Shown: positions 52,720-62,414, numbered from the stretch's first letter. The stretch is DNA of 64,000 nt from Mycolicibacterium aurum (GCF_900637195.1 NZ_LR134356.1:558001-622000), one strand, 5' to 3'. The notes: generated by a model from the letters alone, not told the origin. Made by a program: numbers and translations.

Positions 52720-53072
52720 TTCTCCAGGCTTCTGGTGACGATGGCGCCGACGGGAAGCCGCGAGGCGATGTCTAGGTTCTGGTCGGCGACCTCTTCGGCC
52801 CACTCGACCGGCCACCCTCCATCACCGAGGCTCGTCCGGAACGCGAGAACGAGGTCCTGGCAGTCGAGTTCGGACTCGACCACCATCGCGGTTGTGGTGG
52901 CTCGATGCGACGCCGCGCCGGCAAAGCCCCGCCCGCACCCGCAGGGTCCGTCCGGATCGCGGAGGTCTCGGTCGCAGGGCTCCTGGACCCAGACCAGTTC
53001 CCCTTCGATGCAGTAGTGATAGTCGCCCGGGTGTGTGCCCTGTGTATGGCCGGTCGCCACAAGGATCCTCAT
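52692..53072 (-). CDS. Conserved small actinobacterial protein (DUF7715-like)
   Basis: 126 residues; GGAGAAG lies five bases ahead of the ATG. It begins [26 protein letters not shown] and has Cys residues in [20 protein letters not shown] that could bind metal. Helical second half. The match to a mycobacterial domain of unknown function is from memory of the N-terminal pattern. Soluble, no signal peptide. Confidence 0.65.
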   Translation of the reverse strand: MRILVATGHTQGTHPGDYHYCIEGELVWVQEPCDRDLRDPDGPCGCGRGFAGAASHRATTTAMVVESELDCQDLVLAFRTSLGDGGWPVEWAEEVADQNLDIASRLPVGAIVTRSLENYFVRGAVP

Positions 53073-53083
53073 GTGAACTTCTC

Positions 53084-54685
53084 CTAGAACGGTGGTGGAT
53101 CGTCGTCACCTTCGTGGTCGGTGGGGGTGTCCCAGTAGCTGTCGGGTGACGTGTGCGGCGACGCGGGCGGCATGGTGGGCACGGTTGCGCGGGCGCGTTC
53201 CTGGGCATTGAGTTTGCGTTCGGCGGTGATGCGGGCGGCCCGGTTCTGGGCCCGGGTGCGCCGGCGGGTGGGCATCATCAGGTGCCGGCCGGGGTGTGGT
53301 GGTGCCGGTGGTGTCGGGCTGGCTGGGGGCGGTGGGGTGCTGGTGTTCCAGCTCGGAAACAGCAGCGTGGTCAACGGTTTGGTGGTGTAGGTCAGCCCGG
53401 CAGCGGTGGTGACGGTGACGGTGCCGTCGGGGTACTGCCGGTCAGACCAGCCGGGGACGAAGGTCTTGACCAGGTGATGTTCTCGGCAATAGCACTTGAC
53501 GTTGGCGGGGTGAGTAAGCCCGGTGGGCCAGGGCACGGTGTGGTCGATATCGGCCTTTTCGGCGGGGCGGGTGCAGCCGGGGAAGCGGCAAGTGAGGTCG
53601 CGAGTGGTCACGAACCGCTGCAACGCGGCGGAGGGGCGATAGCCGGGTTCGGTGTCGAGATTGCCCGGCTTGACGAGCCGGATCCGGGCGCCGCCGATGA
53701 TCAGCTCAGCCAGTAGTGGGGCGGGCACGATCGCGCCGTTGAGCGCCGGGATCACCGCCGATTTCCTGCGACGTTGGGGTTCGGGACGCGGGTCGGGCGC
53801 AACCTCGGGCTCTGGGGTGCGGGCGCGATCTTCGCCGTGGAGCTGGGGGTCGGGATCGGCGTCGAGGGAGTCTTGTTCGGCGATGACGTGGATGACGAAG
53901 CTGGTGGCACGCCCATCATCGATTTTGGCTGGGCAGTGGGGGTTTGGACAGGTGCAGGCCAGGAAGAACGAGCCTGCTCCTAGCGCGGCGCCCACGGCAT
54001 CGCCTCGGCGTTGATCCATGGTGCGGGGATCGTCTGGGCAGGGGCCGGCGATCATGACGGCCAGCCGCTCATGGACCAGGGCGGCATCGGTGTTACTCAA
54101 CCGGCCGTGCACCGATGTGGTGCCGGTGGCTGCGTCGTTGCGGTCCCCGACGCTGAAGTATCGGCCTCGCATCGCATTTCGGGTACGCCGGACCGCGTCG
54201 GGGTCGTGGCGGTCGATCCAGACGTCGATGGCGCTTTCGAGTTTCTTGTCGGAGAGTTGCCCCCAGCTTGGCGCGCGGTCGGCGATCTCGCTGTCGATGG
54301 CCGACAGCGCTGATTGTTTGACGAGGAAGGTCCGCCACGCGATGGTGGTGATCATGGCCGGGCTGATCTGGCCGGCCATGAACCGGGCTCCTACCTTGGG
54401 AAGGCGATCGCGCAGTGTGACGGCCAGATTCAGCAGGCCGACGGCTTTTCCGCTGGCGACGCTCAGCGCGCAGGAGACCTGCGCAGCCGCGATGGCGGTC
54501 CCGTCGATGGCCCGACGTTCGTGTCCGTCATCGGCGCAAGCGCGGCGCTCCAGTTCGGCGATCGCGGCCAGCTTGCGGGCGTCGGCGGCTGCCGACGCGG
54601 CCGCCCATCCAGTGATCGCCTGGACCAGCTCGGCGTCGCTCACGCGGGCCAGCTCGTCAGGAGCTGGAAGCGAGCGATCGAACAT
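53084..54685 (-). CDS. DUF222/HNH endonuclease domain protein (13E12 family)
   Basis: 533 residues. The DUF222 helical part covers about 1-300, and the HNH domain lies near 385-430: CRFPGCTRPAEKADIDHTV and CYCREHHLVKT with paired Cys and His. The C-terminal 100 residues are Pro- and Arg-rich and low in complexity. Such genes are repeated in mycobacterial genomes (REP13E12 in M. tuberculosis) and can act as integration targets for prophages. Here I see one copy with no prophage attached. ATG at 54685; an extension to 54715 is less likely. Confidence 0.88.
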   Translation of the reverse strand: MFDRSLPAPDELARVSDAELVQAITGWAAASAAADARKLAAIAELERRACADDGHERRAIDGTAIAAAQVSCALSVASGKAVGLLNLAVTLRDRLPKVGARFMAGQISPAMITTIAWRTFLVKQSALSAIDSEIADRAPSWGQLSDKKLESAIDVWIDRHDPDAVRRTRNAMRGRYFSVGDRNDAATGTTSVHGRLSNTDAALVHERLAVMIAGPCPDDPRTMDQRRGDAVGAALGAGSFFLACTCPNPHCPAKIDDGRATSFVIHVIAEQDSLDADPDPQLHGEDRARTPEPEVAPDPRPEPQRRRKSAVIPALNGAIVPAPLLAELIIGGARIRLVKPGNLDTEPGYRPSAALQRFVTTRDLTCRFPGCTRPAEKADIDHTVPWPTGLTHPANVKCYCREHHLVKTFVPGWSDRQYPDGTVTVTTAAGLTYTTKPLTTLLFPSWNTSTPPPPASPTPPAPPHPGRHLMMPTRRRTRAQNRAARITAERKLNAQERARATVPTMPPASPHTSPDSYWDTPTDHEGDDDPPPF

Positions 54686-54807
54686 GTGTTCGAGTATGCC
54701 ACCAGCCACCGACAAGTCAGGTCGTCGGTTCCTGCCAGGCGCCGATCAAATTCTGCCAGCGGAATTATTCGCGTGAGCTGCGGGTTTACATCATCAGAAC
54801 ACCAAGA

Positions 54808-54831
54808 ACCATCACCACCACCATCACCACC
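54808..54831 (+). repeat. Two tandem copies of a 12-mer
   Basis: ACCATCACCACC occurs twice in direct succession in the 5' leader region of the small secreted-protein gene. The stretch is almost free of G, so unstructured in RNA. Confidence 0.6.
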
Positions 54832-54892
54832 AGAAGTCGAAACCGCGAGACACGCTCCACGGCTCCGACCCACACAAGGGAAGAGCAGAACC

Positions 54893-55195
54893 ATGAAGAA
54901 CCTCACCATCACCGCCACCGCAGCCGCCGCCCTGACCGCCGGATTCCTCGGCCTGGCCGCCCCCGCGCTGGCCGCCCCCACCGGCAACGGCGACGCCCGG
55001 GCCACCATCAGCCAGCTCGAAGCCCAGGGCAACCGGGTCATCGTCAACAAGCTCTCCGACGCCTCGCTGTCTGAGGCCGACGTCGTCAGCGTCAAGCAGG
55101 GCGGCCCGATCCGCGGCACCGTGCAGGACGATTTCAACGACCGCACCTACCAGCAGACCGTCACCGGCTACGTCTACTACGTCGACGTCCGCTGA
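54893..55195 (+). CDS. Small secreted mycobacterial protein
   Basis: 100 residues, AAGGGAAGAG ahead of the ATG. A clear Sec signal peptide ends at ALA-APT, leaving a mature protein of about 72 residues (begins TGNGDARATISQLEAQGNRVIVNKL, ends TGYVYYVDVR). The pattern 'LEAQGNRVIVNKLSD' recurs in small exported mycobacterial proteins of unknown role. No cysteine in the mature part. A strong terminator follows, so it is a single-gene unit. Confidence 0.75.
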   Translation: MKNLTITATAAAALTAGFLGLAAPALAAPTGNGDARATISQLEAQGNRVIVNKLSDASLSEADVVSVKQGGPIRGTVQDDFNDRTYQQTVTGYVYYVDVR

Positions 55196-55207
55196 CCCGC
55201 TTCACCG

Positions 55208-55237
55208 AAAAGGGGCGCCCACTGGGCGCCCCTTTTT
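55208..55237 (+). terminator. Rho-independent terminator
   Basis: GGGGCGCCC at 55212-55220 pairs perfectly with GGGCGCCCC at 55224-55232 around a three-base loop, followed by five T. On the minus strand the A-run (AAAA, 55208-55211) provides a U tract, so it may also end xthA transcripts. Confidence 0.85.
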
Positions 55238-56052
55238 CATGTGAGATCGACGACGACCGGTGCGTGGTCGCTGGGAGTGCCTACCCGGTTCTTCCCGGTC
55301 TTGCGCTCGTCGCGTGCGATCTCGGCGTGCGTGACGCGTTCGGCGAGTGCGGGTGAACCCAGGATGAAATCGATGCGCATGCCTCGGTTCTTCGGGAAGC
55401 GCAACTGGGTGTAGTCCCAGTAGGTGAATGTCCCGGGACCCGGCGTGAAAGGTCGTGCCACATCGGTGAACCCGGCGTCGACGATCGCGTTGAACGCGCT
55501 CCGTTCTGGCTCGGTGACATGCGTGCTCTCCTGGAAGAGCGAAATATCCCACACATCGTCATCGAGGGGCGCGATGTTCCAGTCGCCGACCATGGCGATC
55601 GGTGCCGTCGGGTTGTCCTGCAGCCAGGACGAAGCGGTGTTACGAAGGGCGGCAAGCCATTCCAGCTTGTAGGTGTAGTGGCGCGACCCGATGGAACGCC
55701 CGTTGGGGACGTAGAGACTCCAGACTCGGACACCGCCACACGTCGCGCCCAGGGCACGTGCCTCGGCGGCTGCCTCCACCTCGGACTTGTCGCTCCAGGT
55801 CGGCTGGCCGTCGAAACCCACCTCGACGTCCTCGATGCCGACCCGCGAGGCGATGGCCACCCCGTTCCATTGACTGAAGCCGCGGTGCACCACGTCGTAG
55901 CCCAGCGCTGCGAACGGCATGGTCGGGAACTGACCGTCGGCGCACTTCGTCTCCTGCATGGCCAGTACGTCGACGTCGGCACGCTCCAGCCAGTCGGCGA
56001 CGCGGTCGACCCTGGCGCGGATCGAGTTGACGTTCCAGGTGGCCAGGCGCAT
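55237..56052 (-). CDS. xthA: Exodeoxyribonuclease III
   Basis: 271 residues. AP endonuclease/3'-exonuclease of base-excision repair. MRLATWNVNSIRARVDRV (Asn ligand), MQETKC (Glu metal ligand), VPNGRSIGSRHYTYKL, VGDWNIAPLDDDVWD and the terminal TPSDHAPVVVDL with Asp-His are all present. The ATG lies 4 bp after the GNAT gene's stop. An extension to 56256 lies within the neighbour gene. Confidence 0.95.
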   Translation of the reverse strand: MRLATWNVNSIRARVDRVADWLERADVDVLAMQETKCADGQFPTMPFAALGYDVVHRGFSQWNGVAIASRVGIEDVEVGFDGQPTWSDKSEVEAAAEARALGATCGGVRVWSLYVPNGRSIGSRHYTYKLEWLAALRNTASSWLQDNPTAPIAMVGDWNIAPLDDDVWDISLFQESTHVTEPERSAFNAIVDAGFTDVARPFTPGPGTFTYWDYTQLRFPKNRGMRIDFILGSPALAERVTHAEIARDERKTGKNRVGTPSDHAPVVVDLT

Positions 56053-56056
56053 GGAT

Positions 56057-56962
56057 TTACAGTAGGTCCTCGGCGCGGACGTAGCGTGACCGGTGGTGCA
56101 CCCGGAAACCCATCGACTCGTACAGCGTGCGTGCCGCGGTGTTGTCGGCGACCACCTGGACGTACGCGCGGGTGGCGCCGCGCTCGCCGGCATAGCCCAG
56201 CAATCCGGCGCACAGGCTGCGCGCGAGGCCTTTACGACGATGCGTCTCGGCGACATGGACCGCGGACAGTCCTGCCCACCTGGTGCCGTCGGGCGCCTCC
56301 GTGATCGCCAGCCGTCCCACCGCGGCGCCTGCCAGCTCCCCGAAGGCCACCTCGCCGTCGACGACCGCCGTCAACACCTCGACGGGCACGTCTCGCTGAT
56401 AGAGCGCGAGCCAGGCGGCGTCGGGGGTCGCCGCAACCGTCACCCCCGTGAGGGGACCCGCCGCGATATCCCGGACCATGACCAGGTTTTCGGCATCCGC
56501 CGGCACCCCGGGCGGCAGCCGCAACAACCGGTCAGGCACCGACACCAGCGCGGGCACGCCCCGCTCGGCGTACCAGGCGATCGCGGCCGATATCTCCTCG
56601 GCAGACGAATAGCGGATCGGCACAGCGGAATTCGCTCTTCTGGTGACGCCGTTGCCGAAGCGCAACAGCCAGCCGTCGCACCACTGGTGTTCCACACCGG
56701 GCCAACCCAGCGCCGCGGCATGTTCAAGGTTGCGGATCTCCCCGGTCCGCACCGGCATCTCGGGCACGACGCGGACGGCGATCACGTCGTCGCGCGCCAC
56801 GTCCACCACCTCACCGTGCCGTGTGCGAATCCGCACCACCTGACCGCTGTCGGGGCCCGCGTCGACGAGGTGGCCGACCACGTCGGTCAGCGGACGGGAC
56901 GAATCCGCAGGCAGCCGATAACGCAGGCTGACCCGGGTCCCGACGTCAGGCAGCCCGGTCAC
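56057..56962 (-). CDS. GNAT acetyltransferase with N-terminal SH3-like domain (Rv0428c-like)
   Basis: 301 residues, GTG start. The N-terminal 65 residues are a beta barrel-like part (GTRVSLRYRL...GEVVDVARDDVIAVRV), followed by a GNAT pair whose acetyl-CoA loop is ETHRRKGLARSLCAGLLGYAGERG. The terminal NTAARTLYESMGFR is canonical. Starts 3 bp after def, so def-GNAT-xthA are an operon. Confidence 0.9.
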   Translation of the reverse strand: MTGLPDVGTRVSLRYRLPADSSRPLTDVVGHLVDAGPDSGQVVRIRTRHGEVVDVARDDVIAVRVVPEMPVRTGEIRNLEHAAALGWPGVEHQWCDGWLLRFGNGVTRRANSAVPIRYSSAEEISAAIAWYAERGVPALVSVPDRLLRLPPGVPADAENLVMVRDIAAGPLTGVTVAATPDAAWLALYQRDVPVEVLTAVVDGEVAFGELAGAAVGRLAITEAPDGTRWAGLSAVHVAETHRRKGLARSLCAGLLGYAGERGATRAYVQVVADNTAARTLYESMGFRVHHRSRYVRAEDLL

Positions 56963-56965
56963 CGG

Positions 56966-57559
56966 TCAGTGGCCGAACGGATCGGGATCCTCGCCGGGCA
57001 TCCACGTCAGCCCCGGGACACCCCAACCGTTGGACTTCACCGCTTTCTTCGCGCTGCGGGCGTTGCGGCCCACCAGCCGATCGAGGTAGAGAAAACCGTC
57101 AAGGTGACCGGTCTCGTGCTGCAGCATCCGCGCGAACAGGTCGGTCCCCTCAAGGGTGATCGGCGTCCCGTCGGCGTCCAGCCCCGTCACGCGCGCCCAA
57201 TCCGCGCGGCCCGTCGGGAACGATTCTCCGGGTACCGACAGGCAGCCTTCGTCGTCGTCATCGGGGTCCGGCATCGTCTCGGGCACCTCAGAGGTCTCCA
57301 GCACCGGGTTGACCACCACGCCCCGCCGGCGCAGTGTCTTCCCGCGGGCGTCCGCGCAGTCGTAGACGAAGACGCGCAGGGCCACGCCGATCTGGTTGGC
57401 CGCTAACCCGACGCCGTTCGCGGCGTCCATGGTGTCGTAGAGGTCGGTGATCAGATCAGCCAGGTCAGCGGGCAGCGAACCGTCGTCGCCGAGGGGTACC
57501 GGTTCGGTCGCGGTGTGCAGGACGGGATCTCCCACGATGTGGATGGGTCTAACGGCCAT
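56966..57559 (-). CDS. def: Peptide deformylase
   Basis: 197 residues, the mycobacterial length. Removes formyl from nascent N-termini. [19 protein letters not shown] (Cys metal ligand) and QHETGHLDG (HExxH zinc site) are intact. The ATG has a TAAGCT box seven bases upstream and no ribosome site, so a leaderless transcript is likely; a longer ORF to 57700 is rejected. Confidence 0.96.
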   Translation of the reverse strand: MAVRPIHIVGDPVLHTATEPVPLGDDGSLPADLADLITDLYDTMDAANGVGLAANQIGVALRVFVYDCADARGKTLRRRGVVVNPVLETSEVPETMPDPDDDDEGCLSVPGESFPTGRADWARVTGLDADGTPITLEGTDLFARMLQHETGHLDGFLYLDRLVGRNARSAKKAVKSNGWGVPGLTWMPGEDPDPFGH

Positions 57560-57566
57560 GCGGGGA

Positions 57567-57572
57567 AGCTTA
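57567..57572 (-). promoter_or_regulatory. Leaderless-type -10 box of def operon
   Basis: TAAGCT on the minus strand, followed by seven bases and the ATG at 57559. Confidence 0.45.
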
Positions 57573-57708
57573 GGCGGCCGACTTTCGGCCGGGAGTTTCA
57601 CCGCCGACTCGCGGCGTTGATGACGGTGCGCGTGACCCAACCGTGATTGAATACTCGCCGAAACCACACTGATGTCATTCTCGAATTCGGAAGGGTCCAA
57701 AAAGCGAT

Positions 57709-58017
57709 ATGGACGGCGCCATCGCGCGGGCTGAGCGTTCCGGGGACGACACGGAGCCCACCGACGGTCTGACCCGTCGCGAGCACGACATCTTGGCCTT
57801 CGAGCGTCAGTGGTGGAAGTACGCCGGCTCCAAGGAAGACGCCATCAAGGAACTGTTCTCCATGTCGGCGACGCGCTATTACCAGGTGCTCAACGCATTG
57901 GTGGACCGACCGGAGGCGCTCGCCGCGGATCCGATGCTGGTCAAACGTCTGCGGCGACTGCGGGCCAGCAGGCAGAAGGCGCGCGCGGCACGCCGCCTCG
58001 GATTCGACGTCACTTAG
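57709..58017 (+). CDS. DUF3263 protein (Rv0430-like)
   Basis: 102 residues. [27 protein letters not shown] and [20 protein letters not shown] form a helix-turn-helix-like unit typical of DUF3263, and the tail is Arg/Lys-rich ([18 protein letters not shown]). A DNA-binding role is plausible but unproven. Synteny with Rv0430 supports it. Confidence 0.9.
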   Translation: MDGAIARAERSGDDTEPTDGLTRREHDILAFERQWWKYAGSKEDAIKELFSMSATRYYQVLNALVDRPEALAADPMLVKRLRRLRASRQKARAARRLGFDVT

Positions 58018-58058
58018 GTCGGCGGCGGCGGTCCCGGCCCGCGATACAGTAGGCGCCG

Positions 58059-58514
58059 ATGAACCAGCGAGAATCCTCGGGACTGCCCCTACGCGCCATC
58101 GTCATGGTGTTGCTGTTTCTCGGCGTCGTGTTCCTGCTCGTCGGGTTCCAGGCATTGAGCAGCTCGGACGACGACTCGTCGGCGACCGCGACCACGGTGA
58201 CGACGACGACCACGACGACGCCCTCACCCACCGAGGAGCCGGCGCGCCCCGAGGTCCGCGTGTTCAACATCTCCGAGACCCCGGGTGCCGGCGCCGCCAC
58301 GGCCGACAGGTTGCGAGAAGACGGCTGGACGGTCCCCGAGCCCGGCAATCTCGCCGTTCCGGGCGTGACGGTGACGACGGTGTACTTCGGTGAGACTCCG
58401 GGCGAGCAGCAGGCGGCCGAGGACGTGGGCCGATTGCTCGAGGCTCCGGTCGCGCCGCGGGTCCCCGAGCTGATCGACCAGCCACCGGGCGTGGTCGTAC
58501 TGGTCACCGGCTAG
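58059..58514 (+). CDS. virR: LytR C-terminal domain protein, VirR-like (Rv0431-like)
   Basis: 151 residues. One membrane helix at about 13-32 ([18 protein letters not shown]), a Thr/Ser linker ([12 protein letters not shown]), then the LytR_C domain ([20 protein letters not shown]...VTVTTVYFG...GVVVLVTG) facing the envelope. In M. tuberculosis Rv0431 (VirR) controls vesicle release and cell-wall architecture. TACAGT lies eight bases upstream of the ATG. Confidence 0.88.
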   Translation: MNQRESSGLPLRAIVMVLLFLGVVFLLVGFQALSSSDDDSSATATTVTTTTTTTPSPTEEPARPEVRVFNISETPGAGAATADRLREDGWTVPEPGNLAVPGVTVTTVYFGETPGEQQAAEDVGRLLEAPVAPRVPELIDQPPGVVVLVTG

Positions 58515-58517
58515 GCT
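58512..58517 (+). promoter_or_regulatory. -10 box of sodC
   Basis: TAGGCT overlaps the end of virR and is followed by seven bases (58518-58524) and the sodC ATG, so sodC may have its own leaderless transcript. Confidence 0.45.
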
Positions 58518-58524
58518 CTTGCAC

Positions 58525-59229
58525 ATGCTCAGGTCCGCCGCTGCCGCCACCTTGTTCGCAGTGCCCGCGCTTGTGTTGAGTGCGTGCTCGCCCCCCGGGG
58601 AAGTGCCCTCGGATACACCCGGCACCACTCCTTCGGTGTGGACCGGTTCACCGTCGCCGTCGGCCGGTCCCGGTGAAGAGGGAGAGGGCGGCGCCTCGGG
58701 TGAATCCGGCGGCCAGACCCTCAGCGCCGACCTTAAGCTGCCCGACGGCACGACGGTCGCCACCGCCGAGATCGCGTTCACCGACGACTACGCCACCGTG
58801 ACGGTGCAGACCACCGCCGCGGGCGAACTGGCTCCGGGCTTCCACGGCATGCACATCCATTCGGTGGGCCGATGTGAAGCGAACTCGGTCGCCCCGACCG
58901 GAGGCGCGCCCGCGAACTTCAACTCAGCGGGCGGACACTTCCAGGCGCCGGGCAACAGCGGACACCCGGCCAGCGGCGACCTGTCGTCGCTACAGGTCCG
59001 TGGGGACGGTTCGGCGATGCTGGTGACCACCACCGATGCGTTCACCGCCGAGGAGCTCCTCGACGGCGCGGGTACCTCGATCATCATTCACGAGAAGGCG
59101 GACAACTTCGCCAACATCCCGCCGGAGCGGTACCAGCAGATCAACGGTGATCCGCCGCCGGATCAGACCACACTGATGACCGGCGATGCCGGAGCGCGGG
59201 TCGCCTGCGGTGTCATCACTGGATCCTGA
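58525..59229 (+). CDS. sodC: Copper/zinc superoxide dismutase lipoprotein
   Basis: 234 residues. Lipobox LSAC, then a Ser/Gly/Pro linker to about residue 65, then the SodC barrel with copper His in [12 protein letters not shown], the bridging region [18 protein letters not shown] and the disulfide Cys in ARVACGV. It detoxifies superoxide outside the membrane. The gene overlaps ybdK by 20 bp. Confidence 0.96.
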   Translation: MLRSAAAATLFAVPALVLSACSPPGEVPSDTPGTTPSVWTGSPSPSAGPGEEGEGGASGESGGQTLSADLKLPDGTTVATAEIAFTDDYATVTVQTTAAGELAPGFHGMHIHSVGRCEANSVAPTGGAPANFNSAGGHFQAPGNSGHPASGDLSSLQVRGDGSAMLVTTTDAFTAEELLDGAGTSIIIHEKADNFANIPPERYQQINGDPPPDQTTLMTGDAGARVACGVITGS

Positions 59230-60352
59230 CCGAAGGTCCAGTAGCCGCATCGATTTCGCGGGGTCGGTACGGCCGACCCTCGGCGTCGAGTGGGAGTTCG
59301 CCCTGGTCGATGCCAAGACCCGGGACCTCAGCAACGAGGCCGCCTCGGTGATCGACGAGATCGGCGAGAACCCGCACGTGCACAAGGAATTGCTGCGCAA
59401 CACCGTCGAGGTGGTCACCGGCATCTGCGAGAACACCGCCGAGGCCATGGATGATCTGGCCTCGACACTGCGGCCCGTGCGGACAGTCGTGCGCGAGCGG
59501 GGAATGGAGTTGTTCTGTGCAGGCACACATCCGTTCGCGGATTGGTCGGCCCAGAAACTCACCGACGCACCGCGGTATGCCGAGCTGATCAAACGCACCC
59601 AGTGGTGGGGCAGGCAGATGACGATATGGGGCGTCCACGTCCACGTGGGCATCTCCTCCGCGCACAAGGTCATGCCGATCATCACCTCGCTGCTGCACCA
59701 GTACCCGCATCTGCTGGCGCTCTCGGCGTCGTCCCCGTTCTGGGACGGCGAGGACACCGGCTATGCCAGTAACCGCGCCATGATGTTCCAGCAGCTCCCG
59801 ACGGCCGGGCTGCCGTTCCACTTCCAGGAGTGGCGCGAGTTCGAACGCTTCGTCAGCGATCAGAAGAAGACCGGGATCATCGATCATATGAACGAGATCC
59901 GTTGGGACATCCGGCCTTCGCCACACCTGGGCACCATCGAGGTCAGGATCTTCGACGGCGTGTCCAACCTGCGCGAGCTCTCGGCGCTTGTCGCCCTGAC
60001 GCACTGCCTGATCGTCGACCTGGATCGCAGGATGGATGCGGGCGAGTCGTTACCGGTGATGCCGCCCTGGCATGTGCAGGAAAACAAGTGGCGCGCAGCA
60101 CGTTACGGGCTCGACGCCATCATCATCCTCGACGCGGACAGCAACGAGCGGCTTGTCACCGAGGACCTCGACGTCCTGCTCGAGCGTCTGCAGCCCATCG
60201 CGAAACAACTGGGGTGCGTGGACGAGCTCGCCCGGGTCCCCGACATCTACCGCAACGGCGCGTCGTACCAGAGGCAGCGCAGGGTCGCCGAGGAACACGA
60301 CGGTGACCTCCGTGCGGTGGTGGACGCACTGGTCGGCGAACTGGTTCTCTGA
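59210..60352 (+). CDS. ybdK: Glutamate-cysteine ligase type 2 family (YbdK)
   Basis: 380 residues from the GTG inside sodC; an upstream ORF start at 59186 is less likely. [54 protein letters not shown] and [22 protein letters not shown] are typical of carboxylate-amine ligase family GCS2. Real glutamate-cysteine ligase activity in mycobacteria is doubtful because they use mycothiol, so the substrate is open. Confidence 0.93.
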   Translation: MSSLDPDRRSSSRIDFAGSVRPTLGVEWEFALVDAKTRDLSNEAASVIDEIGENPHVHKELLRNTVEVVTGICENTAEAMDDLASTLRPVRTVVRERGMELFCAGTHPFADWSAQKLTDAPRYAELIKRTQWWGRQMTIWGVHVHVGISSAHKVMPIITSLLHQYPHLLALSASSPFWDGEDTGYASNRAMMFQQLPTAGLPFHFQEWREFERFVSDQKKTGIIDHMNEIRWDIRPSPHLGTIEVRIFDGVSNLRELSALVALTHCLIVDLDRRMDAGESLPVMPPWHVQENKWRAARYGLDAIIILDADSNERLVTEDLDVLLERLQPIAKQLGCVDELARVPDIYRNGASYQRQRRVAEEHDGDLRAVVDALVGELVL

Positions 60353-60353
60353 C

Positions 60354-60986
60354 GTGCCGACGTTGCCCATGTTTCCGCTCGAGGTGGCGATGCTGCCCGG
60401 TGAAGAGTTGCCGCTGCGCATCTTCGAGCCGAGGTACGCCGCGTTGGTTCAGGCCTGTCTGGCAGCCGAGGACCCCGTGTTCGGCGTCGTGCTGATCGAA
60501 GCCGGTCGCGAGGTGGGCGGCGGTGACGCCCGCAGTGACGTCGGCGCGCTGGCCCGCATCGCTGAGTGCGTCGATCTGGGTACGGGGTTGTATCAGCTCA
60601 GATGTGCGATGGCGGAACGGTTCCGGGTCATCGAGTGGCTGCCCGACGATCCCTACCCCAAAGCCGTGGTCGACCTGTGGGGCGACGAATCGGGTGACCC
60701 CGTCGACGTCGCGGCCATTCGCGACATCGAGGACCGGATGGTCGGGCTGTTCGAGCGAATCGCCACCGCGCGCGGTGCAGAGGTCAACGCCCGCGACATC
60801 GTCCGCGGTGCAGACGATTCCGGCGACATCGCGACGTGGCTGTACACGTTGACCGCTCGGCTTCCGATGGGACAGGCTGACCGGTACGCGGTGCTCGCTG
60901 CGCCGAGCGTGGCAGCCCGGGTCACCGCGCTGTCGGAGGCTGTCGACACGGTTGTTGCGATGGTGGAGTTTCAGCTCTCCGAGTGA
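60354..60986 (+). CDS. Lon N-terminal (LAN/PUA-like) domain protein
   Basis: 210 residues, GTG start one base after ybdK stop. PMFPLEVAMLPGEELPLRIFEPRY is the Lon-N signature, and no AAA or protease domain follows, as in Rv0434. Probably a substrate-binding helper; role unknown. Confidence 0.92.
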   Translation: MPTLPMFPLEVAMLPGEELPLRIFEPRYAALVQACLAAEDPVFGVVLIEAGREVGGGDARSDVGALARIAECVDLGTGLYQLRCAMAERFRVIEWLPDDPYPKAVVDLWGDESGDPVDVAAIRDIEDRMVGLFERIATARGAEVNARDIVRGADDSGDIATWLYTLTARLPMGQADRYAVLAAPSVAARVTALSEAVDTVVAMVEFQLSE

Positions 60987-61010
60987 TCACTGCACGAATC
61001 GTGCTGCCTG

Positions 61011-61781
61011 TCAGAGCTTCCGCCCGTCTACGAACACGCTGTGGGCCACCGGCTCGTCGATCCCCGGCGTCGCGGTGCGGTGATATCGACTCATCAGATC
61101 CGCAGCACTTGTCGAGCTGACCTCCCAGTGCCGGGTACACAACCAGCAGGACAGGTCGGAATACGCGTCGCCGCGCACTTCCACGGCAATCCGGCTGCCG
61201 CGGGCACTGTAGAGCTCGATGCGCTCCAACAGCTGCTCCTGGGTCTCGTCGGTCAGGAACGGGAGCAGACCTTCAGCCGCCCACGCCGTCGGCTCGGTGT
61301 GATCAAAGCCGTTCGCCGTCAATGCTTTCGGCCAGTCGTCGCGAAGGTCGACGGGCACCGGTACGTATTTCGCGGCCGCGGACACCCCGGACTCGGCCAG
61401 GATCCGCTGTTTGAACTCGAGCACCTCGGGCTGGTCCACCTCGTAGATGACGGTGTCACTGAGCCACGGCAACCGCCACGGGCGCGCGTCGAGCCCGGCG
61501 GCGAGGATCACGACCTGCGACACCCCGGACGAACTCGATGTGAGGAAGTAGTCGTCGAACCACTTCGTCCGGGCGGCCGCCGAATCGATGAGCGAGCGCT
61601 GATGTTCCGGCGTCGCAGGCAGCTCATGAGGGCCGGCGGCATTGACGAACAGCCGGGCATACGGGTCGGTGAACAAGGGCCGCTCCGAGATCGTTTCCCA
61701 CGCCCGGGCCATCGCGTCGTTCAGGGCTTGAGGCGCCACGCGGCCGTGGACTGCTCCGGGCTCACCGTCCAGTACCGTCAT
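61011..61781 (-). CDS. SAM-dependent methyltransferase, mycobacterial LCM-like family
   Basis: 256 residues from ATG at 61781. DPYARLFV, AARTKWFDDYF and VVILAAGLDARPWRLPW mark the mycobacterial putative methyltransferase (leucine carboxyl methyltransferase-like) family; SAM contacts are in AAGLDARPW and the later EGLLPFL. Start lies within mnhG's 3' end (20-bp same-strand overlap). A short GCACGA-A-TCGTGC hairpin (60992-61004) lies past its stop. Confidence 0.88.
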   Translation of the reverse strand: MTVLDGEPGAVHGRVAPQALNDAMARAWETISERPLFTDPYARLFVNAAGPHELPATPEHQRSLIDSAAARTKWFDDYFLTSSSSGVSQVVILAAGLDARPWRLPWLSDTVIYEVDQPEVLEFKQRILAESGVSAAAKYVPVPVDLRDDWPKALTANGFDHTEPTAWAAEGLLPFLTDETQEQLLERIELYSARGSRIAVEVRGDAYSDLSCWLCTRHWEVSSTSAADLMSRYHRTATPGIDEPVAHSVFVDGRKL

Positions 61782-62130
61782 GACCGCCGGATTCCCGTTC
61801 GGCGGGCAATTCATGCATTTCGTCACGGGTCAGCAGATCGTCGCGGATGTTCTGCTCCCGGTAGGCGAGCTGGCCGACGCGGTTGGCGATCACCGGCGCG
61901 GTGATGAGCGTGAACAGACCCGTGAGAATCAGCATGCCGACGTCCGGGTGCCCGCGGAGCCGGATCGCCGCGCCGGCCAGCACGAGCAGCAGCCCCAGCA
62001 CCTGTGGCTTGGTCGCCGCGTGCATGCGGGAGAGCGTGTCCGGGAAGCGCACGACACCGATGGCCGCCGTCAGCGCGAGCGCCGACCCGGCGAGGATCAG
62101 CACACTCGCGACGATGTCGGATGCGGTCAT
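61762..62130 (-). CDS. mnhG: Mrp/Mnh Na+/H+ antiporter subunit G
   Basis: 122 residues, three membrane helices. IGVVRFPDTLSRMHAATKPQVLGLLL is the MnhG/MrpG signature. The C-terminal 40 residues are acidic and cytosolic. Start overlaps mnhF stop (ATGA). Final gene of the antiporter operon. Confidence 0.93.
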   Translation of the reverse strand: MTASDIVASVLILAGSALALTAAIGVVRFPDTLSRMHAATKPQVLGLLLVLAGAAIRLRGHPDVGMLILTGLFTLITAPVIANRVGQLAYREQNIRDDLLTRDEMHELPAERESGGHDGTGR

Positions 62131-62414
62131 GGGTCCTGCCCCTTGTCGACGGGGTCCGCGATGTCGGGCACGCGGAATCGCGCCACGCTGACCGATCCCA
62201 CGAACGTGATCAAGGCCAGCGCCGTCAGGCTGTAGGTGACGGTGGTGTCGAGGCTGAACGCCGCCCAGGTGCCGATGGCACACATGGTCACAGCGACGAG
62301 GGTGTCGAGCGCAACCAGTCGGTCCAAGGTGGTGGGGCCGAGCAGCATGCGGAACATCGTCGCGATGGCCGCTGCCGACAGCATGGCCGCGGCGATCAAC
62401 CACACCGTGCTCAT
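62127..62414 (-). CDS. mnhF: Mrp/Mnh antiporter subunit F
   Basis: 95 residues, three membrane helices. MFRMLLGPTTLDRLVALDTL is the MrpF signature. Start and stop overlap its neighbours by ATGA. Confidence 0.93.
   Translation of the reverse strand: MSTVWLIAAAMLSAAAIATMFRMLLGPTTLDRLVALDTLVAVTMCAIGTWAAFSLDTTVTYSLTALALITFVGSVSVARFRVPDIADPVDKGQDP

Noticed and set aside
60992..61004. Hairpin GCACGA-A-TCGTGC between convergent Lon-N and methyltransferase genes as terminator
   Set aside because: No T tract on either strand and a one-base loop; may be chance.
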